DNA from: an uncultured Eubacteriales bacterium
GTDB taxonomy: Bacteria > Bacillota_A > Clostridia > Christensenellales > Aristaeellaceae
Assembly: GCA_900313545.1 (NCBI GenBank)
Contig: OMRS01000090.1
Span: forward strand, 1 to 33,997
Direction of reading: 5' to 3'
Length of the DNA: 33,997 nt
Part shown: positions 1-8,249 of the stretch, in pieces
Layout: each line of letters begins with the position of its first letter
Position numbering within the stretch: position 1 is the stretch's first letter
Notes under the pieces: generated by a model
What the model saw: the letters and a program-made list of their open reading frames with translations, nothing else
Database searches by the model: none
What the model was told of the DNA's origin: nothing
Program-made: the position numbers and the translations under genes

Positions 1-453
1 CTCAATCTCTCCCTTGAAGATTTCAAGGGAGCCATCCTCCGTCAGATGCAGGACGGAAAAGTGGTCTGGTTCGGTGCGGACGTGGGACACTATCACGACC
101 GTCCCCAGGGACTGTGGGATGACCGGCTCTTTGATTATTCCCTGCTGTCCGGACTGGATCTGGAAATGGACAAACGGGATGCCCTCGATTATCGGCTTTC
201 CGCCATGGACCATGCCATGGTTCTCACCGGCGTCCATCTGGAGGATGGGAAGCCCGTCCGCTGGCGCATTGAAAACAGCTGGGGTGACGACCGGGGGGAC
301 AAGGGCTACTATGTCTGCTCCGACAGCTGGTTTAATCAGTATGTCTTCCAGGCGGCGGTGGAAAAGTCCTACCTGGGCGATCTTGCCGCTCTGGCGTCCC
401 TGGAGCCCATCGTGCTGGATCCATGGGATCCCATGGGCACTCTTGCCAGATGA
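1..453 (+). CDS. pepC: Aminopeptidase C (C1B papain-like peptidase), C-terminal part
   Basis: The reading frame is open from base 1, so the gene begins upstream; about 150 C-terminal residues are visible, ending at TGA 451-453. PepC / bleomycin hydrolase enzymes are cytoplasmic, usually hexameric cysteine aminopeptidases that trim N-terminal residues from peptides. The two catalytic elements of the C-terminal half are present: the His in MDHAMVLTGV and the Asn in ENSWGDDRG. The catalytic Cys would lie outside the window. The frame ends in a short tail (MGTLAR), as expected for a family whose C-terminus reaches into the active site. A strong terminator follows 7 bases after the stop, so this is the last gene of its transcript. 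The family call is secure from the His and Asn motifs; only the N-terminal length is unknown. Confidence 0.93.
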   Translation, partial: LNLSLEDFKGAILRQMQDGKVVWFGADVGHYHDRPQGLWDDRLFDYSLLSGLDLEMDKRDALDYRLSAMDHAMVLTGVHLEDGKPVRWRIENSWGDDRGDKGYYVCSDSWFNQYVFQAAVEKSYLGDLAALASLEPIVLDPWDPMGTLAR

Positions 454-459
454 TCTCCC

Positions 460-490
460 GGCGCAGCTTTCGGCTGCGCCTTTTTCTTTT
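460..490 (+). terminator. Rho-independent terminator of pepC
   Basis: A perfect 8-bp stem (GGCGCAGC/GCTGCGCC) with a 5-base loop is followed by TTTTTCTTTT, 7 bases after the pepC stop codon. Confidence 0.93.
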
Positions 491-647
491 GCAGGTTCCA
501 CATGACCTGCGCAAAGCAGGGAGAGCCTGCCGTCTCCTGAAACCGGGTCAGGCCCACCCTTCTCTGACCCCTTCATGCCAGGGAACCCGGTCCGTACCCG
601 GCCCCGGCTTTCTTTCCCCATGATTCTCTGTGCGGTCCATTCCGGAC

Positions 648-676
648 TTGATTTTCCCCTGCCGTCAGTCTATATT
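648..676 (+). promoter_or_regulatory. Sigma-A-type promoter for the C11 peptidase unit
   Basis: TTGATT at 648-653 and TATATT at 671-676 are separated by exactly 17 bases. Transcription would start near 683, giving a 5' leader of about 125 bases before the ATG at 808. Confidence 0.7.
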
Positions 677-807
677 GTCAGAAAACAGTTTTGCCCCGGA
701 CACTTCATATTCTCTCTCCCTCTCTCCCCCTTTCCCAATCTTTAATCTTTTCAAAGGAGGAAGGCGCTCCCTGCCCACACGCGCAGCAATGACAGCGCCC
801 TGAAATC

Positions 808-2715
808 ATGAAAAAAACCATTCTTTGTCTCTTTCTTGTTCTGCTGTCCCTGACCTCTCTGGCGTCTGCGCAGGACAAACCCGCCACCCTGATGCTTTAT
901 CTGTGCGGATCCGACCTTTCCGCCTCCGCCATTTCCAACGTGGATCAGCTTCTCAGTCTTCAGGACACCAGCAACGTGAACATCTGCGTGCTCTACGGCG
1001 GAAGCAAGGAGTGGCAGGATTCCCGCTTTACGGATGGAGAAACCGGCCTGATCTTCATTGCGGACGGAGAAATCATCTCCCACGACTCCTGGGGGCGCAA
1101 AAACATGGGCGATCCTCAGACCCTTGAGGAGTTTATCGTCACCTGCATGAGGAACTACTCCTCCGAGCGGAACATGCTGGTACTGTGGGACCACGGAGCA
1201 GGCAGTCTCGGCGTCTGCTTTGACGAGGTCTTTGAAGATGACTGGCTGACCCTGGCAGGAATCCAGAAAGCCCTCTCAGGAGCCGATACCGCCCTGGGCG
1301 GCCTGCACCTGGACATGATCGGCTGTGATGCCTGCCTCATGGCCACCTATGAGCTGGCCGTCCTGGCCTCCCGATATGCAAACTACTATGTCGGCAGCCA
1401 GGAGCTGGAACCCTCTTCCGGCTGGAATTATGACGGCTTTCTCTCCGTGCTCAACGCCGCGCCGTGGATGGACTCCCCCTCCCTGTACCAGATCCTCCAG
1501 GAGGATTATTTTACCCAGAATCTGGACCAGGACCCGGATGCCTACCTGACACTCAGCATCGTGGACTGCAGCCGGATTCCGGAACTGAGCCGGTCCATGG
1601 AGGCACTCACCGCTTCCGTCAATTCCAAGGTCAATGACAGCGCTGTTCTGAGCGCCTTTTCAAGGGACCGCAGCCGGATGTATGAGTTTGGCGAATTCAG
1701 GGACAATGCCTGGGATATGGTGGACATGAGCGAAGTGATCCGGTCCTTCGCCCGCTATGATGAAGACACCGCCAACAAGGCCTCTGCCGCTCTGGATGCC
1801 TGCGTGCTCTCCACCATGAAAAGCGACAATCTGGGAAAGTGTTCCGGCCTGTCGGTACTCATTCCGCGCAAGACAGCCGACAATTTCACCAACCTTGTGG
1901 AAGGCTATGCGATGAACCTGCTGCCCAGTCAGGAAACCTTCGCCAAATCCTATGCGAATTTCCAGAATTCCGGCAGTTACTCCTTCGCCTGGGAAGAGGC
2001 GACCAGCGTCACCATAGACAACAAGCGCCAGGAGGAAACACAGACTACCCCTGCCCCCAGCGACGCCCCCGCTTCTGCATCCTCCGACACCTCGCTCTTC
2101 GGCTTCCAGACCACCCTCTCCAAGGAGGATATCGAGAACCTGGCCTATGCGGAGGGTTCCCTGATGATGGACCTGAGCGATCCGGATATGGAATACTATC
2201 TGGATCTGGGCTACATGCCGGATACCACCATCGACTGGGAGAACCGCACCGTGATCAGCTGCTTCGATGGCACATGGCCGTATATCGGAGAATTTGTCGC
2301 TCCTATCTATACCCAGAGCGAAACGGAAAAGGTGACTCGTTCCCTGATTCCCGCCACGGTCAACGGCATCGAAACCTACATTCTGGTCAGCTTTGAGGGG
2401 GATAAGGAACACGGGCGGATTATCGGATACAATTCCGGTACAGACGAGGGAAATAAGTTTCCCTCCCGTGAAACCCATCAGCTGAAAGAGGGCGATGTGA
2501 TTACGCTTCAGTACAGCATCTACTACGGCGCCAGTACCGCAGAAGAGCTGCAGACAGATACCTACGAAACTGAACCCTTCCCCTGGGAAAAGGGAATGAC
2601 GGTGGATTACAAATCCCTTCGTGACGTGGAAAAGACCAAATTTCTGTTCAGCTTCATTCTCAATGATGTCTATGGCGGATTTACCGTTACAGATCCCATC
2701 CCGCTCTCCATCTGA
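808..2715 (+). CDS. Secreted clostripain-family (C11) cysteine peptidase
   Basis: A 635-residue exported peptidase. Residues 1-21 form a signal peptide ending SLASA, with no lipobox. The caspase-like C11 domain covers roughly residues 25-390. The catalytic His is H129 in LWDHGAG and the catalytic Cys is C176 in GCDACLM, the usual His/Cys dyad of clostripain-like enzymes that cleave after basic residues. A Pro/Ser/Thr-rich linker (about 415-445) joins a C-terminal region of about 190 residues that I do not recognise, possibly a surface-binding or inhibitory domain. The start is forced, because an in-frame TGA lies at 790-792 and no other start codon falls between. There is no good ribosome binding site directly before the ATG; the nearest AAAGGAGG is about 46 bases upstream. 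The lipase-like gene follows after 19 bases, so the two are probably co-transcribed. The substrate cannot be told from sequence. Confidence 0.9.
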   Translation: MKKTILCLFLVLLSLTSLASAQDKPATLMLYLCGSDLSASAISNVDQLLSLQDTSNVNICVLYGGSKEWQDSRFTDGETGLIFIADGEIISHDSWGRKNMGDPQTLEEFIVTCMRNYSSERNMLVLWDHGAGSLGVCFDEVFEDDWLTLAGIQKALSGADTALGGLHLDMIGCDACLMATYELAVLASRYANYYVGSQELEPSSGWNYDGFLSVLNAAPWMDSPSLYQILQEDYFTQNLDQDPDAYLTLSIVDCSRIPELSRSMEALTASVNSKVNDSAVLSAFSRDRSRMYEFGEFRDNAWDMVDMSEVIRSFARYDEDTANKASAALDACVLSTMKSDNLGKCSGLSVLIPRKTADNFTNLVEGYAMNLLPSQETFAKSYANFQNSGSYSFAWEEATSVTIDNKRQEETQTTPAPSDAPASASSDTSLFGFQTTLSKEDIENLAYAEGSLMMDLSDPDMEYYLDLGYMPDTTIDWENRTVISCFDGTWPYIGEFVAPIYTQSETEKVTRSLIPATVNGIETYILVSFEGDKEHGRIIGYNSGTDEGNKFPSRETHQLKEGDVITLQYSIYYGASTAEELQTDTYETEPFPWEKGMTVDYKSLRDVEKTKFLFSFILNDVYGGFTVTDPIPLSI

Positions 2716-2734
2716 CTTTCAAGGAGGTTTGCCC

Positions 2735-3844
2735 ATGAACACCCTGCATGACTATCTGGCCTGGCGTGGCGATCTGTCCTTCCGCCAGGCGCCTTTCGGA
2801 GAAATTGACGCATTTCTGTTGTCCCAACTGTCCTATATCAACTGGGACATGGTTCTCTCCCCGCGGGATACCGGTCTGCTGTCAGATGTGGCCTCGCAGC
2901 TGGTCAATTACCAGTTTGCCACCTGCTTTACCGCTCCGAATGACAAGAAACTGCTGCCTGTTCTGTCCGCCACCCGCCGCTTTGGACAGGTTCGAATGAC
3001 CCGCGTCGAATCCGTACTGGACCGCGAAGCTGGAGAGCAGTTTTTTGCCGTGTCCTTTCTGCTGGATGACGGAACAGTCTTCGCCTCCTTCCGGGGCACG
3101 GACGGTACTCTGGTCGGCTGGCGTGAAGACTTCTGCCTGAGCCTTTCTGATGCCGTACCTGCCCAGGAACACGCCCGGGAGTACCTGCAGAGCCTGCTTC
3201 CCCTCTCTCCCCTGGGTCTGAGGGCCGGAGGCCACTCAAAGGGAGGCAATCTCGCCCTGTACGCGGCCTCCGCCTGTTCGGGTGATCTGCAGGCAAAAAT
3301 ACTTGGCATCTACCCCTTCGATGCCCCGGGACAAAATGATCGAACCATCGTCTCCCCCGGTTATGCCGCCATTGAGGACCGGATTCACGCCTACGTCCCT
3401 GCCTCCTCCATCATCGGACTGCTGATGAATCCTCCCCTCCACTACACCATCGTCCGCTCCACCCACATCTCCATCATGCAGCACGATCCCTACACCTGGG
3501 TTCTCGACGGACCTCGTTTTGAGACTGTCCCCACCCTCAACCGCGATGCGGTCTATGTGGACACCGTCCTTCACAAATGGCTCTTATCCGTAGACCAGGA
3601 TGAAAGAGCGTCTCTCATCAAGACCCTCTTTGATGTCCTGGAGTCCACCAATGCCAGCCGCTTCGGAGATGAATTCTGGTCAAACCTGCTGAAAAACCCC
3701 GCCGCCTTCCTTTCCGCCATTTTCTCCACAGACCGGGAGCAGGTATCCCAGGCAGCCAAAGTCTTGAAGTCCCTTGTCTCAGCGATCATGTCCACTCCCT
3801 TCCCGGATTCTCCTCCTCCATCGGGAAAGCCGGCACTTGCATAA
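2735..3844 (+). CDS. DUF2974 (Mbeg1-like) alpha/beta-hydrolase, lipase-like
   Basis: A 369-residue protein. The start at ATG 2735 is set by AAGGAGG at 2721-2727 with a 7-base spacer; the frame is open further upstream but only inside the preceding gene. The nucleophile elbow G-G-H-S-K-G-G-N places the probable catalytic Ser at residue 168, and FRGTD at about 119-123 is the strand-turn typical of class 3 lipase-related folds. This is the signature of the DUF2974 family common in Clostridia, usually predicted as serine hydrolases without a characterised substrate. There is no signal peptide or membrane segment, so it should be cytoplasmic. It follows the secreted C11 peptidase by 19 bases and very likely shares its transcript. 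The family call is firm; a lipase, esterase or peptidase activity is only inferred from the elbow. Confidence 0.88.
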   Translation: MNTLHDYLAWRGDLSFRQAPFGEIDAFLLSQLSYINWDMVLSPRDTGLLSDVASQLVNYQFATCFTAPNDKKLLPVLSATRRFGQVRMTRVESVLDREAGEQFFAVSFLLDDGTVFASFRGTDGTLVGWREDFCLSLSDAVPAQEHAREYLQSLLPLSPLGLRAGGHSKGGNLALYAASACSGDLQAKILGIYPFDAPGQNDRTIVSPGYAAIEDRIHAYVPASSIIGLLMNPPLHYTIVRSTHISIMQHDPYTWVLDGPRFETVPTLNRDAVYVDTVLHKWLLSVDQDERASLIKTLFDVLESTNASRFGDEFWSNLLKNPAAFLSAIFSTDREQVSQAAKVLKSLVSAIMSTPFPDSPPPSGKPALA

Positions 3845-3902
3845 ATCCTCCGCTTTGGGACCGCCCGACCGCTTTTATGTCCTCCTTATCGCGAAATATT
3901 TC

Positions 3903-3931
3903 TTGTCAAATCAGCAAGAGCTTTGCATAAT
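3903..3931 (+). promoter_or_regulatory. Sigma-A-type promoter of the membrane GGDEF-EAL gene
   Basis: TTGTCA at 3903-3908 and CATAAT at 3926-3931 have a 17-base spacer. The start codon lies 60-66 bases downstream. Confidence 0.75.
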
Positions 3932-3990
3932 AAGAAAGATGTCATATTTGTTCAGGTCGGTTTTCGGCCCAGTTTTCCAGGATCGAGGTA

Positions 3991-5772
3991 ATGTCCATGA
4001 AAAGAGAAGCCAATGCCAGTGATACCTCCAGGTCCGTTGACAGGTTTCTCAAAAATCTGTCCGTCCGGAAGCATCTTCCGAATTCCCTGTTTTTCGTTCT
4101 GTTGCTTTTGTACGTTCTCTCCTCCATCGCCGTCATGAAGATCGCACAACCGCCCAGTCCGGGCAGTCCGCCGAAGACCTTCACCCTTTTCGGGATGGAA
4201 ACACCGCTTCAAACCCTGACAGGGGGCATTTCCTCAGTAGCCAACATGTGCATCCTGCTGCTGACGTTTTTTTACGGCAAGCTTGGATTCATTACCGCCC
4301 TGGTCATTCTGCTCGCCCAGTTTCCTCTCCTGACCATCCGGATGTTCCGCGCCCATAACCTGAGCAATCTCCCCGGTCTGTTCATCAACGTCATGACCCT
4401 TCTCGCCATCTGCATCATCTATGCCAACAATGCCCGTGAGGAAAAATACCAGCGGCGTATCCGTGATCAGGCGGTCACCGATCCCCTCACCGGTCTGCCC
4501 AACCGCTTCGCATGTTCAGAGATGATGAACCATCTGATCCAGAGGAATGAAAAGTTCGTACTGGCCGCCCTCAATCTCAACAACTTCAAAAGCATCAACA
4601 ACACCATGGGGCACAGTACCGGCAATGACGTTCTCATCGAACTGGCCACCCGTCTTCTGAAAGCCGTAGAAAGCGCCGGATCCGGGACAAAGGATTTCAT
4701 CTGCACCCAGAACGGGGATGAGTTTTCCCTGATTCTCCGCGGCTATCCTTCCCTCAAGGAAGCGCATGCCTCCCTTGAATACTATGAATCCGTTCTTGAG
4801 GAGCGGCTGACTCTGGACGAATGTGATTATTTCCTTTCCGCAAGTATCGGCTATGCGGAATTCCCTGCCGACGCCACAGACAGCGAGGATCTTCTGACTT
4901 ATGCATCCGCAGCCATGTACCACTGCAAGCGTACAGGAAGGATCACCCATTTCGATCAGAAGCTTCTCAGCACCGAACATACCCTGGAGATAGAGCGTAA
5001 AATTCATTCCGCACTTCAGGACGACCGCATTTTCTTCCACCTGCAGCCGCAGTACGATATGAACCACCATCTCATCGGGTTTGAAGCGCTGGCCCGCATG
5101 CGGGATACGGACGGAACCATCATCAGCCCAGGGGAATTCATCCCTGTGGCTGAACAGGTCGGCCTCATCGGCAAGGTGGACAGTGCCGTCTTCCGAAAAT
5201 CCGCAGCCTTCTTTGGCGACCTGATCCGTCGTACCCGTGCCGAACTCACCCTCAGCGTCAATGTCTCCGTCAAGCATCTGATGAGAAACGATTTTCTGGA
5301 TGAGGTCCGTGAGATTCTGGCCACCTGCGGCATCACAGCCCAACAGCTGGAGATCGAAATCACGGAATCCGTCATGATCGATTCCGTTGAAAAAGCGCTC
5401 CAGTGCATCAATGAACTGAAAAAGATGGGTATCCGCATCGCCATCGATGACTTCGGAACCGGCTACTCTGCGCTGAGCTACCTGAACCGTTTTCCCGCAG
5501 ACATTCTCAAGGTGGATAAATCCTTCATCGACGAGATGAATACCAGCGAGTCCTCCAAACAGTATGTGGCCGCAATCATCACCATGGGGCACGTCATGAA
5601 CTTTGGCGTCATCTCAGAAGGTGTTGAAAAGCCCGAGCAGCTGGAAACCCTGCGTGAAATAGGCTGCGACTATATCCAGGGCTTTATCTGGGGACGTCCT
5701 CTTTCCATGGAAGATGCAGGAAAACTGGTAGAGGAAGCTGTACAGCAGAAGAAATGCGCCTTGATTTCCTGA
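3991..5772 (+). CDS. Membrane GGDEF-EAL protein, probable c-di-GMP phosphodiesterase
   Basis: A protein of 593 residues. Hydrophobic segments at about 32-52, 80-100, 100-120 and 128-146 anchor the N-terminus. A GGDEF domain (about 162-320) and an EAL domain (about 335-580) follow. The GGDEF half looks catalytically dead: the motif is NGDEF (241-245), the first metal-binding Asp is Asn195 (LNLNNFK), and the GD pair that helps hold guanine is GN (211-212). The EAL half keeps its set: E365 of EAL, N424, E456, D486-D487 in DDFGTG, K507 and E543 of SEGVE. Hydrolysis of c-di-GMP is therefore the likely activity, with the GGDEF part perhaps binding GTP as an allosteric module. The GAGG at 3985-3988 is 2 bases before ATG 3991 but 8 bases before ATG 3997, so translation may start two codons in. 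It has its own promoter and terminator. Confidence 0.92.
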   Translation: MSMKREANASDTSRSVDRFLKNLSVRKHLPNSLFFVLLLLYVLSSIAVMKIAQPPSPGSPPKTFTLFGMETPLQTLTGGISSVANMCILLLTFFYGKLGFITALVILLAQFPLLTIRMFRAHNLSNLPGLFINVMTLLAICIIYANNAREEKYQRRIRDQAVTDPLTGLPNRFACSEMMNHLIQRNEKFVLAALNLNNFKSINNTMGHSTGNDVLIELATRLLKAVESAGSGTKDFICTQNGDEFSLILRGYPSLKEAHASLEYYESVLEERLTLDECDYFLSASIGYAEFPADATDSEDLLTYASAAMYHCKRTGRITHFDQKLLSTEHTLEIERKIHSALQDDRIFFHLQPQYDMNHHLIGFEALARMRDTDGTIISPGEFIPVAEQVGLIGKVDSAVFRKSAAFFGDLIRRTRAELTLSVNVSVKHLMRNDFLDEVREILATCGITAQQLEIEITESVMIDSVEKALQCINELKKMGIRIAIDDFGTGYSALSYLNRFPADILKVDKSFIDEMNTSESSKQYVAAIITMGHVMNFGVISEGVEKPEQLETLREIGCDYIQGFIWGRPLSMEDAGKLVEEAVQQKKCALIS

Positions 5773-5804
5773 TCCATTTCCGTAGGGATTTCCAAAGATC
5801 ATCA

Positions 5805-5853
5805 CAGCCTCCGGACAGAAGAAACGCCTTCTGAACCGGAGGCTGTTTGATAT
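5805..5853 (+). terminator. Terminator of the membrane GGDEF-EAL gene
   Basis: A long hairpin: a 10-bp outer stem (CAGCCTCCGG/CCGGAGGCTG) and a 6-bp inner stem (CAGAAG/CTTCTG) with a short internal bulge, followed by TTTGATATT. The U-tract is weak but the stem is very stable. Confidence 0.75.
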
Positions 5854-6082
5854 TGGCTGTTCTGTGTTCCCGGACGCCTTTCAGAATTCCATTCGTCGGT
5901 ACCGGTTTCCACCAAGGGGCCTCATCTCCAACCGGTCTCCGGAGAATGAACATATCTCCTGTGCCATATTTCTCACTGACGGGCAAAAAACAGGAAACGG
6001 AATCCGCCCTGTATGACCGGCGGGTTCACGCTGCGGGAATCCTGTCTTCTGGTCCGCTAAGCTCCGGCAAAGTCCTGAGACG

Positions 6083-6109
6083 AAAAGAACTGCCGGAGGG
6101 CAGTTCTTT
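6083..6109 (-). terminator. Terminator of the first solute-binding-like gene
   Basis: A perfect 11-bp stem (AAAGAACTGCC/GGCAGTTCTTT) with a GGAG loop on the plus strand. Read on the minus strand it ends in CTTTTC, about 14 bases after the stop codon of the gene at 6123-7193. Confidence 0.8.
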
Positions 6110-6122
6110 GGTTGATGTTGAC

Positions 6123-7193
6123 TTATTGCTCCATTTTTGCAACCGCCGATTTGGAAAACACAGGCACATAAAAGTCGGAGAAGTAGGACTCCGTTACCAC
6201 GGTTCCCTCCGGCTGATCTCCCGCATGAAGAAGCTTGATGAGCTTCTTTCCAAAGTGACTGAAGTACTCTTTCATTGATTCCTGTTCATTGTCCGGGGTG
6301 AGGGTCTTGAGGCTTTCCCTGCTCTTTTCCAGTTCTTCGTCCGTCATCGTGCTGGCTTTTGTGGCACTCCTGTTGCCGCGGGTCCAGAATACCACATCCA
6401 CTGCGCCGCTGGCCAATGCAGCAGCTCTGCCCAGGCTGTCAACTACCACGACCTGAATATTCCTGCCGATGCGTTTGCCGATTTCTGCAAGCACCGCCGT
6501 ATTAAATCCTGCCGCTTTCCCTCCTGCATCCACATAGTCGATGGGAGGCAGGCAACCGGTGACCGCCACGGTAAGTACAGGGGCGCCTTCGATCTTCTCC
6601 ATCTGAACAGGAACAATCTCTCCACCTGAAATGACATTCTCAATCTGTTCCTTCACCAGACGGTCCAGCGTTCCATCTTCTTTCATGGCTGCAATCGCTT
6701 CGTTGAATTCATCTCGCAGCTGCTCATGGTCCTGCATCATCAGAAAGGACAGATCGCCCCGGATGGGACCGCTCATCACGCGTTCCACAAACTGGGTTCT
6801 TTCCTTTTCCGTATCAAATTCGATTCCCATCACAAAGTCGTCGTTATTGGCGCAGATGTACCTGCCCACACTCTGAAGTACATCCATCAACCTGATGTCT
6901 CCCGTATGGCTGGCCATCATCATGCTGTCCAGAGAATCATAATAGCGGATTTTCCGTTGATTATTCCCTTCAAACATCGGCTTCAACTGGCTCTGGACAC
7001 TGGCGTAACCCTCCCGGGCAAGCACGCGTGTGACCACACTTCTTGCTTCGATCATCTCCGTATAATCCGCTTCCGTAGCATTCAGCATGGTCAGGACACC
7101 AATCCTGACTGATGGGACGTTTTCCGCTGCTGCAACGGTCATCGCTGCAGCGACCAGCAGCAGGACAAGAATCATGGATCCTAATCTTTTCAT
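6123..7193 (-). CDS. Secreted solute-binding-like protein, permuted SBP_bac_3 architecture (copy 1)
   Basis: A 356-residue exported protein. ATG 7193 is chosen because AGGAGGA lies 7 bases upstream on the minus strand; an in-frame extension to 7226 has no such site. Residues 1-24 are a signal peptide ending VAAAE, without a lipobox Cys. Residues 29-145 resemble lobe II of an amino-acid-type SBP_bac_3 domain, including YYDSLDSMMMA near 84-94. Residues 147-190 resemble its closing helix (FNEAIAAMKEDGTLD). Residues 207-350 then resemble the beginning of lobe I (LTVAVTGCLPPIDYVD, GFNTAVLAEIGKRIG, ASGAVDVVFW). So the order is lobe II, closing helix, lobe I. A close paralogue lies at 8250-9302. No permease or ATPase gene is adjacent. 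Its own promoter (7251-7278) and terminator make it monocistronic. The ligand is unknown. Confidence 0.85.
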   Translation of the reverse strand: MKRLGSMILVLLLVAAAMTVAAAENVPSVRIGVLTMLNATEADYTEMIEARSVVTRVLAREGYASVQSQLKPMFEGNNQRKIRYYDSLDSMMMASHTGDIRLMDVLQSVGRYICANNDDFVMGIEFDTEKERTQFVERVMSGPIRGDLSFLMMQDHEQLRDEFNEAIAAMKEDGTLDRLVKEQIENVISGGEIVPVQMEKIEGAPVLTVAVTGCLPPIDYVDAGGKAAGFNTAVLAEIGKRIGRNIQVVVVDSLGRAAALASGAVDVVFWTRGNRSATKASTMTDEELEKSRESLKTLTPDNEQESMKEYFSHFGKKLIKLLHAGDQPEGTVVTESYFSDFYVPVFSKSAVAKMEQ

Positions 7194-7250
7194 CGGTTCT
7201 TCCTCCTCATTTTCAGCCTTCATCATGATTGTGACACGCGTTGCTTCAAA

Positions 7251-7278
7251 AGTATACCAAATTTCAGTTTTCTTTCAA
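7251..7278 (-). promoter_or_regulatory. Sigma-A-type promoter of solute-binding-like copy 1
   Basis: On the minus strand TTGAAA (7278-7273) and TATACT (7256-7251) are separated by 16 bases. The -35 box and spacing match those of the paralogue's promoter at 9361-9388. Confidence 0.75.
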
Positions 7279-7660
7279 GTCTGCCTTTCCCGTCTTTCTG
7301 TCAGACTGAATTCAGTTTTTCCACGGCGGAAAAAAAGTCTCACAGCTCACCCTGCTTTACACCCAAACCGTTGCATCCCATGAAGGAGAGAGAAATGACC
7401 TGTTCATCCTGAGCATCATGCGCTGCAGGTGTAAAGGCGACGATAAATGAGCCTGAATCCGGCAATTATTTGCAGATAAATGATTCTGCCGAGAGAATGG
7501 ATGACTGGTCGTGAACACCTCAGATATTCAGGCACAAGACATCTCTGCCTGTGCCGCCTGGAAGAAAATAACGTCTTCTGCTCGGAAAAGATTGTAATGT
7601 ATCATAAGGATACGATTCCATTCCATTTGGTGTTATGTGCGATAACTGCTTCCCTCCCGG

Positions 7661-7698
7661 ACTCAAATAATGTGTGAGTTCATACTAAAATAATGTGT
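7661..7698. repeat. Tandem 15-bp direct repeat, possible mobile-element end
   Basis: ACTCAAATAATGTGT (7661-7675) and ACTAAAATAATGTGT (7684-7698) differ at one base and are offset by 23 bases. AT-rich repeats of this kind occur at the ends of some insertion sequences, but no transposase reading frame is present, so the origin is open. Confidence 0.45.
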
Positions 7699-8198
7699 CA
7701 CCTGACAACAGGTCACCGCAAAGGCTCCCCAGGCATCACCTTCTCAGTTGAAGGAACAATTGCCGTGTTACGGCATCCTCCATTCCCGGGGCAAATTGAT
7801 AGCTGCCAGATCAGGTGTCCCGGAGTAAGCTCCGCAGCAGATCATTATCCTCTGCATCTCCTCCACGGACTGACACACATTTTCCTGATATGTCAGCGAA
7901 CAATGTCTCATCGTCTTCTGAATATCAGCGTAGACAATGTCCCCAGGCATCCTTTTCAGCAATTTCGCTGACATCAAGTCCGTATCTGGCAGCCAGCTGT
8001 ATCGTGGATGATTTTGTCAAGAAGACACGCTGATGACACAATTCAAAGATATCCTGTTGAAGACTGCTTCAACGAATCGCGTACTTTGGTGTGATTCCAC
8101 TTCTCGAAGGATACCCTCTTCATTCGGCCATCATATCCTCATGCCAGGCACGCAGCGGGCTTTCACCACCTGGCGACCGCTCATGGCATGCGCATATG

Positions 8199-8225
8199 AA
8201 AAAAAGGGTTGCCTGCCGGCAACCC
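8199..8225 (-). terminator. Rho-independent terminator of solute-binding-like copy 2
   Basis: A perfect 8-bp stem (GGGTTGCC/GGCAACCC) with a 4-base loop, followed on the minus strand by seven T residues, about 24 bases after the stop codon. Confidence 0.95.
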
Positions 8226-8249
8226 TGCTTGGGATAGACCTGATCGTGA

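Larger units (their letters stand above)
454..807. other. Intergenic region without a gene (pepC to C11 peptidase)
   Basis: Apart from the pepC terminator and the promoter at 648-676, I see no coding sequence on either strand. An orphan Shine-Dalgarno-like AAAGGAGG lies near 754-761, far upstream of the next start codon, and a four-codon reading frame (ATG 789 to TGA 803) lies just before it. Confidence 0.7.
5773..6122. other. Convergent intergenic region, two terminators and no gene
   Basis: This stretch separates the plus-strand GGDEF-EAL gene from the minus-strand solute-binding-like gene. It holds the terminators at 5805-5853 and 6083-6109. Short open frames between them have no ribosome binding site or recognisable protein. 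Confidence 0.7.
7194..8249. other. 1-kb gap between the solute-binding paralogues, probable decayed sequence
   Basis: No convincing gene is present. At the left end is the promoter of copy 1 and at the right end the terminator of copy 2. Between them, short frames on both strands are broken by stops and lack ribosome binding sites. A minus-strand stretch at about 7928-8069 stays open for 47 codons with a plausible protein-like composition (LAARYGLDVSEIAEK), ends at a stop, and may continue in another frame, which suggests a decayed gene. A 15-bp direct repeat lies at 7661-7698, followed by a short dyad (ACCTG acaa CAGGT) at about 7701-7714. I could not identify the ancestor. Confidence 0.5.

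Noticed and set aside
4516..5592. A 358-codon minus-strand open frame
   Set aside because: It lies wholly inside the GGDEF-EAL gene in the opposite direction and has no recognisable motif.
7768..7977. A 69-codon minus-strand frame between the solute-binding paralogues
   Set aside because: It has no ribosome binding site and overlaps another frame with equally protein-like sequence, so neither can be called a gene.
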